Below are positions 56,205-64,000 of a DNA stretch of 64,000 bases, in pieces. This DNA is from Ancistrus triradiatus (lineage: Eukaryota; Chordata; Actinopteri; Siluriformes; Loricariidae). Below the pieces are notes generated by a model. That model was not told the origin of the DNA and ran no database searches. It saw only the letters and a list, made by a program, of their open reading frames with translations. Positions within the stretch are counted from its first letter, which is position 1; every line of letters begins with the position of its first letter. The position numbers were made by a program, and so were the translations under genes. The DNA lies in the NCBI GenBank assembly GCA_025084515.1, contig JAJAGP010000932.1:62001-126000 (forward strand). Direction: 5' to 3'.

Positions 56205-56705
56205 TGGAAGAGTGTGACAGAGTGTGTATGAAGATGTATCCTAGCTGTTTGTGGAATGATGGGGAGTGAGCGTAGATCAGCACAGCAAGCCAGTGTTCTG
56301 CAGACTTTAATGGAAAACAGGCAGAAGAGGTACAACACACAGGCACAAGTGTGGCCAGTCCAAAAAGCCAAAAACCATAAAAAAGCACAGAGAGCAATAA
56401 ATCCAGAAGGGAAGCACACAAATGTAGTGAAACAAGCAAATATCTCCAACAGGACAAATGAATGAAAATAGAAGACCACTCAGAAAGACATAGAGGTGAT
56501 ACGACTTTGCAAGTAGTGAAAATAACCGAGGGCTTAAAAGTCCTGTGAGAAAAACTAAAATGAGGAACAAGTGCACATGAGTCAATAGGCTGGTGAATCA
56601 GAATGCCTGAATCCGGAGGTGCAGTCGGGGGTATGTGTGTGAATTTCTATCGTGGGAATTGGAAGCCGACACGCCGGAGAAGCCAGCTGGGAGTGTGACA
56701 GTTTG
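56205..56705 (-). repeat. Probable solo LTR of another retroelement
   Basis: GC-richer unit starting near 'tggaagagtgtgacagagtg' and ending 'ctgggagtgtgaca' (56701), with 'cggaggtgcagtcggggg' near the end, a layout often seen in fish gypsy LTRs. Antisense ATTAAA in 'agactttaatgg' (56303) could be the poly(A) signal and antisense TTTTAAG (56530) the core promoter. A duplication is not convincing (GTTTT against GTTTG). The antisense frames of about 90-100 residues here are not genes. Confidence 0.4.
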
Positions 56706-56734
56706 GATAATTCCACACACTTTTTCCACTTGTT

Positions 56735-57190
56735 TCTCTCAGCAGTGAACATCAGGACGTCTTGAAGTGCTGAGCGGTCTTCACCAACCTTTGCAGGGCC
56801 TTTCTGTCAGTCACACTGTCACGCAGTTCATCAGTACACTCTCAGTGGTGCATCTGTAAAAGTTTGTGAGGATCTGAGGAGATAGGTGGTCCTTTTTAAA
56901 TCTCCTCAAGAAGTAAAGACATTCCTGCGTCTTTTTAACCAAGCAGGAAAAGGGTCCAAGATAGATCTTCAGAGATGTGGATGCCTGGGAACTTGAAGCA
57001 GGAGACACGCTCTTACCTTGGCTCGGTTGAATGGGAGTGTGTGCAGGCTTTGGTTTTCCGGTAGCTCACAATAACCTCTTTGGACTTCTTGTTGAGGACC
57101 AGTGTGGCTGCAGCTTTGTATTCCATCCAAGCATGAAGTAAACAATTGGTCAGTTGTATCAGATATGTTCCTGGCTGGGTTCAGTTAAAA
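56735..57190 (-). mobile_element. LINE fragment (C-terminal reverse transcriptase region)
   Basis: Minus strand: LVLNKKSKEVIVSYRKTKAC near 57100, then a HISEDLSW-like stretch, then VKKTQECLYFLRRFKKDHLS and QILTNFYRCTTESVLMNCVT (frame 57008-56811), the familiar end of the RT domain of jockey/L2-type LINEs. Several stops. A different LINE family from the one at 1.7 and 19.6 kb, as far as can be judged from different parts of the gene. Confidence 0.78.
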
Positions 57191-57417
57191 TCTCACCAAT
57201 GTTTTAAGGTGAAAATTGAAGTATTATTGTCCTTGTACCTGTAAGATTGATCTCAGGTGTCGACCAGTTACAACGACCTCCACTGTCATAAATTTATTAC
57301 ATTTATGAGCTTTGAATTATAATGATTTAGTTGGTATAAAGAAAAAACACGTTAAAGAGATGATCAAATTCCCTGGTCCCTATGAAATATTTACTCATGC
57401 AAACTCATAGAAAATCC

Positions 57418-57545
57418 TGTCCTACACCCGCTTATACTGTTCAGGGTCACAGGGGGGTCTGGAGCCTATCCGTAAATCACTGGGCACAGGTGGAACTACA
57501 CTCTGGATAGGGTACCAGTACTTCACAATGTTCCATAACCACACC
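57418..57545 (-). repeat. SINE family 2 tail, minus strand
   Basis: Complement reads 'ggctccagacccccctgtga' and 'ccctgaacagtataagcggg', the standard tail, preceded by the 'tatccagagtgtagttccac' stretch. Confidence 0.68.
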
Positions 57546-57949
57546 ACCTGACCATCACATTGCAAGCCCAACCTTATTTTAAAACATGAAATAAAGTGAC
57601 TACTGGTGCTGTCATTATTTATGCATTTATCAGCCTAAACAGTAATATAAGAAACTTTTCAGAAACTAGAAACACAGATGTTTCATGAACATGTGTATTA
57701 CTATTATATTTTTGGGTTCTCCTGATATTCCGTGTTGTGAAATTATTTAATAAAATGTCAAAGAAGGAAATTTCAATGAATCGGCACAAGAGGCTCTTCA
57801 AAGTTCCCATCAATTATGTTTGAGTCAGTAATACATGTGTCTTTGGGATGTGGCTTGGGGAGGGGGAATACATTGAATTCAGGTTCTTACTTGACTGTTG
57901 GGTTTTAAAACTGTTAGTGCTATGTCCCTAGATTTATGTCTAGAAAGTG
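57546..57949. other. Unassigned sequence
   Basis: Nothing recognised. Confidence 0.4.
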
Positions 57950-58620
57950 AGGGCAGTGCTCATTTTCTGCACATCCATGAGGCGAATCTCCTGTTACACC
58001 ACATCCCAAACGTGTTCTATTGGACTGAGATCTGATGACTGTAGAGGCCATTTGAGTACAGTGAAATCATTGTCATGTCCAAGAAACCCGTTTTAGATGA
58101 ATTGAGGTTGGAGGATATGGTGTTATCCTGCTATAAGTAGCCATCAGAAGATTGGTACACTGTAATCATAAAGGGATGGACATGGTCAGAAACAATACTC
58201 AGGTAGGTTTGGTGTTTAAACAATACTCAATTGGTATTAAGGGGTCTAAAGTTCAATAGATGCTCTTCTGCATCCCTTGGTTATTTGAGTTAATATACTT
58301 TCTATCAGCTCAAACAAGTCTGGCCATTCTCCTCTGACCTCTGGCATCAACAAGGTATTTTCGCTCTGCCACTCAATGGATATTTTTTTCTTTTTCAGAC
58401 CATTCTCTGTAAACCCTTGAGATGGCTATGTGTGAAAATCCTAGTAGATCAGCAGTTTCTGAAATAGTCCAGAACCAACAACCATGCCATGTTTGAAGTC
58501 ACATAAATCAACTTTCTTTACCATTTGTATGCTCGGTTTGAACTTTAGCAGGTTTTCTTTACCATGTCTACAAACCTAAATGCATTGATTTGCTGCCATG
58601 TGATGATTAGATATTGCATT
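57950..58620 (-). mobile_element. Tc1/mariner-like relic, family L, copy 2
   Basis: Shares with copy 1 (51545-52480) the blocks 'gtagccatcagaaga', 'gatgctcttctgcat', 'ccattctcctctgacctctgg' and 'cctagtagatcagc' in the same order, with an internal deletion around 58250. No frame left. Confidence 0.72.
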
Positions 58621-59217
58621 AATGAGCCGTTGAACAGTAGAACATCACATATACTGAACTGAACATTTAAGCTTTCTTTAGTAAACAATGACTACATTAC
58701 ATGAAGGAGGGGTATCATAATCCTGAGCATGCTAAAGTTGTTATTTTAGGCTTGAGTGTAATGCTGAAATGATGTCAATCAACCTCAGCAGACTTTGCAT
58801 AAAAAGATCCTCACATCAGATTTTATAGACTAATTAAAGTCATTATCCAATAAATTAAACATTATGTTAAAAGATCATTAACATATTATTAGCCACAAAT
58901 CTTTGTAGTGCTCATCATATTTTTAAAACTCTTGTCATATTTTTGGGGGACAAGGAACCATCTAACTAACTGTCTAAACATTTAACTAGTCAACCTTAGA
59001 CCAATAAAATTATTTCATACTGTTGATCAAAAACTAAATTACTTTGGCAATTGCTGTTTAGAGTTTGAAGAGTTTGGACAGTTTCACCTGGCATTGGTAC
59101 AGTATATCTCAATTGTCTCTACTTTCTGCTATCATTGCTCATGATAAAGGTAAACCATTTTACTTGCAAAACAAAAAAAGAGTGAGTTACATCTGATATA
59201 ATCTTACAATCCAATGA
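58621..59217. other. Unassigned AT-rich sequence
   Basis: Nothing recognised. Confidence 0.4.
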
Positions 59218-59325
59218 CAGGGCCTTAAGGGTTGCTCAAGGACCCAACAGAGGTGGGATTTGAACCCAGGACTTTTTGGACCATAGTCCAGTACCCCAAA
59301 TGCTAGACTACCACAGTCCTACAAG
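59218..59325 (-). repeat. tRNA-derived SINE (family 1), minus strand
   Basis: Closely matches 1-96: 'gagg tgggatttgaaccc' with the B-box complement GGGATTTGAACCC at 59255-59267 and 'ggaccatagtccagtacc'. The A box complement is mutated. Confidence 0.72.
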
Positions 59326-59472
59326 AACAACACCAGAGGCTCATAGAGTGACGACACTGGAAAAGAGAAAGGATGTGGCAAATTGGAGTGATTTGGGAAA
59401 GGGGCAATTTTCATTGCCTCCATTCTACAAATAGATAATTTGAACTCTGACTCTGCCACTAGAGATGAAATA

Positions 59473-60704
59473 CAGTGGTACCTTGGTTCTCGACCACCTC
59501 GGAACTCGTCGAATTCTCCAAGAATTTTGACTAGAAAAATTTGTCTCGATTCTCATCATTTGCTCGGTGCACTTGAGTCTCATTTCAGTCGAAATTCGAT
59601 TCACAATTCATAATTCATGATTCATGATTCATGATTCAGGTTCACAATAGCCCTTGCTCAGTGAAGATCTTCGTCGAGTTTATCATGTTTTTCTTCATTT
59701 TTACATCTACAGTACTATATTGTTAGTGCAAAGAAGAAAGTCTCCATAGGTCCTAAAAAGGTTAATTATTAGAGCCATCTGAAAGCAAATCAGGAACTGA
59801 AGAACCTCCAGAACAAAGGCTGCAGTTAACTTAGCAGCTACACTAACACCCTGAGTTCACCAGTAGAGTAAGTGCTTTGCTTTTACTTTTCACTTTCAAC
59901 CCATTGCTCACTAAATTACATGAGATTTTTCAACACTTTATTTAAAAAAAATAAAAATAATTCTGAGTTACGCCATACCTATTGTGAAGCATGGGGGTGA
60001 AAACCTCATGCTTTGGGGCTGTTTTTCTGCAAACTTGACAGGACGACTGATCCGTGTTAAGGGAAGAATGAAAGGGGCCATGTATTGTGAGATTTTAAGC
60101 CAAAACCCTCCTTCCATCAGTGAGAGCACTGAAGATGGAACGTGGCTGGGTCTTCCAGCATGACAATGATCCCAAACACACCACTCAGGCAACGAAGAAG
60201 TGGCTTCGTATAAAGCATTTCGAGTGGCCTAGTGTGTGGAGGGAGTTGAAAGTGCGTGTTGCCCCAAAACATCCCTGCTCTAGAGGAGATCTGCATGGAG
60301 GAATGGGCCAAAACACCAGCTACAGTGTGTGCAAACCTGGTAAAGACTTACAGGAAACGTTTGACCTCTGTCATTGCCAACAAAGGTTGTGCTACAAAGT
60401 ACTGAGTTGAACCAAATTTATTGACCAAATACTTATTTTTCACCATAATTTACAATTAAATTCTTTAAAAATCATACAATGTGATTTCCTGGATTTTTTT
60501 TCTCATTTTGTCTCTCATGTACCTATGATGAAAATTACAGACCTCTCTCATTTTTCTGTCGGAGAACTGGGTTTTTTGGGGGTCTGGAACGAATTAATTC
60601 AATTTATATTATTCCATATGGGAAAGATTTGCTCAGTACTCATTGTTTTCAGTTCTTGACAATCCACCTGAAACAAATTAACAACGAGAACAGAGGTACC
60701 ACTG
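59473..60704. mobile_element. Pogo/Tigger-like non-autonomous element, copy 1, with nested Tc1
   Basis: Inverted ends CAGTGGTACCTTGGTTCTCG (59473) and the complement ending GAGGTACCACTG (60704), TA on both sides (59471-59472, 60705-60706). Aligns with copy 2 at 62262-63069 on both sides of the insertion at 59970-60556. No full transposase. The left half has an AATTCATGATTCATGA-type short repeat. Confidence 0.88.
59970..60556 (+). mobile_element. Tc1 family A 3' half nested in the pogo-like element
   Basis: Plus-strand transposase end: ALKMERGWVFQHDNDPKHTT (second Asp present), then HFEWPSVWRELKVRVAPKHP, in which the SPDLNPIE segment with the catalytic Glu is deleted, then a C-terminal end near 60410. 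The 3' flank 'caatgtgatttcctgga' and 'gacctctctca' runs into the terminal repeat, which is cut short at 60556. The 5' half is missing. Confidence 0.85.
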
Positions 60705-60706
60705 TA

Positions 60707-61329
60707 TATGGGTTTTGACACAGGTCTTAGGACACTGGGGAAAGTTGACGGAAAAGAGTTACACAAACCTCAGATGTAATCTCAGCACTTGTAACACATT
60801 GGGTTAAGTAGACCTTGCTTTGTAGGCATAGCTTACAAAGTATTTACAGATGATCAACCTTTAAATTCTCAACTTTGGGCAACTATTATTTGATTTTAAT
60901 TATTAAATCAAATAATAGGTAAAAATGACTGAATGCAAAGATATCTACGTATCAATACTGTATTTTCCTCTCAGAAGTAAAATCATAGGCCCTTCAGTTA
61001 CTACTGTTGATTGATGATCTGTTGATTTAGTGCTGCAGCTGTCCATGAAGAGATTTATTTTTCAGCTTGTTTTGATGAAATTCTTTACACTATTCTTCTT
61101 TAGTCAAACAAAGGTTTTAGATGTTCAGTGCACAAGAGAGTCATCTGTACAGTTAATAGCAAGTTCTTGTCCAAAACAATGAAGTGGAAATTCTGAAAGC
61201 AGATGTTCTCATGAATGAATAAGTCAACTATGAAAAATTAACATATACAAATATGCTAGAGGCGAATTGTTCATTTAATTATTATTGTCATATCATTCAG
61301 TGAGCTTATCTGTCACAGCTGTGAGTGTG

Positions 61330-61367
<38 letters not shown>

Positions 61368-62070
61368 TAATCAAGCCTTTATCTTGGCTTTCCGCTGGTA
61401 CTGCAGACTCACAGAGGCTGAATTAGCTGGCAGAGGATCATTCAGGCACTAATTTGCACAAATTAGTATTAATGTACATAACAGATTTTGGAGCATTGTG
61501 AGGGTTATTATCCTCATGGAGTAATTAATAATAGATCTTATTTCAATGCACAACGCAAGCCCATTAATCCCAAATTCAATTTAGAACTGCTATTTCAGCT
61601 ATAATGCTGACCACACTGAAAATACCTCACATTAACCTTAACTATGTAAATTATTTTTTAAATAATTATTTCAGTGCTTATGTCATTGCTTCATTAGCTC
61701 TTCAATAATTTGATGCTTTGCAAAAATAGGAAGAATGACTAATAACAGAATAATTGGGCTGGGGACACTGGGCAGCCAACTATGACAAAATGTCATGCAG
61801 TGTTTATGCCGGAGTTGCACCATCCTTCCTCTCCCAGGCCTAGCGATATACAATAGGTACTATACATTAATAATGGCACCTATTTTTAAACCTTAATTTA
61901 TGATTGGTTTAGTCAGCATATTGCTGTGCTGTCCAGGTTGAATTCCTGCTCAGAGAGTATAAATAATTCCAAGGCCATACGCATCTTCTGCATACTACAG
62001 TAACACACACACACAGACAAATCTAATACCCGATATCCACCCAATGTCCAGTAATACATACATAGAGGCA
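60707..62070. other. Unassigned; microsatellite and a possible conserved block
   Basis: (GA)n at 61332-61364. 61420-61615 is non-repetitive with several homeodomain core sites (TTTGCACAAATTAGTATTAA, GTAATTAATAATAG) and no transposon traces. It is the best-looking candidate for conserved non-coding DNA in the window, but this is inference only. Confidence 0.35.
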
Positions 62071-62074
62071 CCAA

Positions 62075-62235
62075 ATTATTTTATGACTACCTGGCCTGCA
62101 CCAGGGTTTCCCAACAGAACATTGCTCAGAGCATCACTCCCTTCACTGGCTTGTCTTCTTCCCATGATGCACCCTTCATGGTGTTCTCTTGTACCAAAGT
62201 CTAGGTCTGATGCTTGCATGTCCAGGCACCTTTGA
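62075..62235 (-). mobile_element. Tc1 family E internal fragment
   Basis: The plus strand 'agggtttcccaacagaacat' and 'ggcttgtcttcttcccatga' are the complement of the middle of the family E transposase gene, a part that does not overlap the 7975-8310 relic. About 160 bp. Confidence 0.55.
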
Positions 62236-62261
62236 TGATGGCATGGTACAGTCGTACAATA

Positions 62262-63069
62262 CAGTCGTACCTCAGTTCTCGACCACTTGGGAACTCGTCG
62301 AATTTGGTTCTTGACGCATTTGGACTAGAAAAAATTGTCATTTGCTCAGTACTCAGTGCACTTGCTTAAACTTGCATGAGTCGAACCGCATGACTTGTTT
62401 CAGCCGAAACTCAATTTATTCATTTTTCATGATTCACGATTCAGTACACAGTGATTCAGTGATTCAGATTCACAACACTGATGATGTTTATCATGTTTTT
62501 TCTTTATTTTTACATCTACAGTACTATATTCTTAGTGCAAATAAGCCCCCATGGGTCCTAAAATGGTTAGTAATGACAGCCAACCGAAAGGAAACTGGCT
62601 TTCAGGCTGAGAAGTTAGCATTAGCAGGTAGTGTTCTGAGTTCACCAATAGAGTAAGTGTTTTGCTTTTATTTTTCACTTTCAGTCCAGTAAATTGCATG
62701 AGATTTTTCAACAGTTTATTATAAAATAAACTTTGTGTTAAAGATTTTTGCCAACTGTAGGGTAATGTATATGCTAATGTAAGGCTCCGCTATGATACAG
62801 TATAGACTATAATAAACTCATTGGTTCATGATACATTTAACTTGTGATGGTTTTGTTGGAACATAATTTGGAATTTGGAACATATACGTGTATAATACAA
62901 CTTCACTAATGCATATAATGTCTTTTACAGTGTGAATTTTCTGGGGGTCTGGAATGGATTAATTCAATTAACATCATTCCTTATCGGAAAAATTTGCTTG
63001 GTACTCATTGTTTTCGGTTCTCGACAAGCCTTCTAGAACAAATTAATGACGAGAAACGAGGTACCACTG
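62262..63069. mobile_element. Pogo/Tigger-like non-autonomous element, copy 2
   Basis: 808 bp, inverted ends CAGTCGTACCTCAGTTCTCG and the complement ending GAGGTACCACTG, TA on both sides (62260-62261, 63070-63071). Both copies keep 'tacatctacagtactatatt' and then a short ATG frame (MGPKMVSNDSQPKG here, near 62550) that resembles the first residues of some pogo-type transposases. They also share 'agagtaagtg' ... 'tttcactttcag', which looks like a small intron. The rest of any gene is absent. Confidence 0.85.
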
Positions 63070-63071
63070 TA

Positions 63072-64000
63072 GGCCTAAAAAAAATAAAGGGAACACTTAA
63101 ACAACACAATATAACTCCAAGTAAATCAAACTTCTGTGAAATCAAACTGTCCACTTAGGAAGCAACACTGACTGACAATCAATTTCACATGCTGTTGTGC
63201 AAATGGAATAGACAACAGGTGGAAATTATTGGCAATTAGCAAGACACACTCAAAAAAGGAGTGGTTCTGCAGGTGGGGACCACAGACCACTTCTCAGTAC
63301 CTATGCTTTCTGGCTGATGTTTTGGTCACTTTTGAATGTTGGTGGAGCTTTCACACTTGTGGTAGCATGAGATGAACTCTACAACCCACACAAGTGTCTC
63401 AGGTAGTGCAGCTCATCCATGATGGCACATCAATGCGAGCTGCGGCAAGAAGGTTGACTGTGTCTGTCAGCGTTGTGTCCAAAGGCCAGTACACCAGGAG
63501 ACGTGGAGGAGGCCGTAGGAGGGCAACAACCCAGCAGCAGGAATGCTACCTCCGCCTTTGTGCAAGGAGGAACAGGTGGAGCACTGCCAGAGCCCTGCAA
63601 AATGACCTCCAGCAGGCCACAAATGTGCATGTGTCTGCACAAACGGTTAGAAACTGACTCCATGAGGATGGTATGAGGGCCCAATGTCCACAGATGGGGG
63701 TTGTGCTCACAGTCCAACACCGTGCAGGATGCTTGGCATTTGCCAGAGAACACCAGGATTGGCAAATTTGCCACTAGCGCCCCGTGCTCTTCACAGATGA
63801 AAGCATGTTCACACTGAGCACATGAGACAGACATTACAGAGTCCGGAGACGCCGTGAAGAGCGATCTGCTGCCTGCAACATCCTTCAGCATGACCGGTTT
63901 GGCAGTGGGTCAGTAATGGTGTGGGGTGGCATTTCTTTGGAGGGCCGCACAGCCATGTGCTCGCCAGAGGTAGCCTGACTGCCATTAGGTACCGAGATGA
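63072..64000 (+). mobile_element. Tc1/mariner-like element, family B, running off the window
   Basis: Leader from 'aaataaagggaacacttaaa' at 63082, transposase start at 63367 (MR followed by a stop). Then TQVSQVVQLIHDGTSMRAAA (helix-turn-helix), a deletion of roughly eight codons before GQYTRRRGGGRRRATTQQQE, a further stop near 63656, FTDESMF with the first catalytic Asp near 63800, and SVMVWGGISLEG near 63930. It stops at the window edge before the second Asp. The gene is inactive but much less eroded than most neighbours. Its left end touches the TA of the pogo-like element. Confidence 0.88.

Noticed and set aside
56171..56585. Three hydrophobic minus-strand frames of 86-102 residues
   Set aside because: They overlap one another in different frames within an LTR-like unit. 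Hydrophobicity follows from the T-rich strand.
63394..63657. Intact Tc1 transposase gene
   Set aside because: The true start two codons from a stop at 63367-63375, an internal deletion before GQYTRRR and a stop at 63656 show it is a pseudogene.

Overview
The window looks like intergenic or intronic chromosomal DNA from a teleost fish. I find no host protein-coding gene, rRNA gene or functional tRNA gene in it. The fish assignment is an inference from the repeats. These are at least a dozen Tc1/mariner-like families, tRNA-headed SINEs with the usual fish tail, hAT and pogo/Tigger-like non-autonomous elements, L2-like LINE pieces, and a chromodomain Ty3/gypsy element of the Tf1/sushi kind. The unique DNA between repeats is AT-rich and carries dinucleotide and trinucleotide microsatellites.

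Layout. 1-1.6 kb: tRNA-SINE and Tc1 relics. 1.57-7.6 kb: an L2-like LINE fragment split by a complete Ty3/gypsy element (1873-7156, minus strand, 5-bp target duplication CTATT). 8-10.5 kb: two Tc1 relics, a pogo-like MITE and a SINE. 11.3-12.2 kb: a solo LTR with a 5-bp duplication. 12.2-18.6 kb: mostly unique, with a strong hairpin at 13451-13515 and an inverted-repeat-bounded unit at 17.5-18.3 kb. 18.6-21.1 kb: a three-layer nest, with a hAT element (8-bp duplication) in a LINE fragment in a Tc1 relic. 21.7-23.4 kb: an unidentified LTR-like unit. 25.7-29.2 kb: a Tc1 chimera, a hAT MITE and a second, gutted Ty3/gypsy element. 30.7-33.5 kb: Tc1 relics and a hAT MITE. 36.1-37 kb: a second LTR of the solo-LTR family. 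38.8-44.6 kb: a SINE, a near-complete Tc1-like element (39919-41119) and Tc1 MITEs. 45.5-47.5 kb: a Tc1 relic with a third LTR of that family nested in it. 48-58.6 kb: Tc1, SINE, LINE and LTR relics. 59.2-64 kb: two pogo/Tigger-like elements, one carrying a nested Tc1 relic, and a Tc1 element that runs off the end.

The most informative object is the gypsy element. Its 3' LTR has a TATA box, a predicted RNA start 31 nt downstream, and a 9-nt RNA 5' end complementary to the sequence just inside the 5' LTR. That is the self-priming arrangement known from Tf1 and sushi. The U3 part of that LTR is seven tandem 51-bp units, most with a CACGTG E-box. The same units stay open in the pol frame, so the integrase tail continues through the polypurine tract and into the LTR as 17-residue repeats. 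The copy is dead: its 5' LTR lacks the TATA box, the protease Asp is His, the zinc-knuckle His is Tyr, and gag and pol carry frameshifts.

For convenience I label Tc1 families A to L within this window; these are local labels only. All strand calls for relics refer to the direction of the transposase or RT reading frame.
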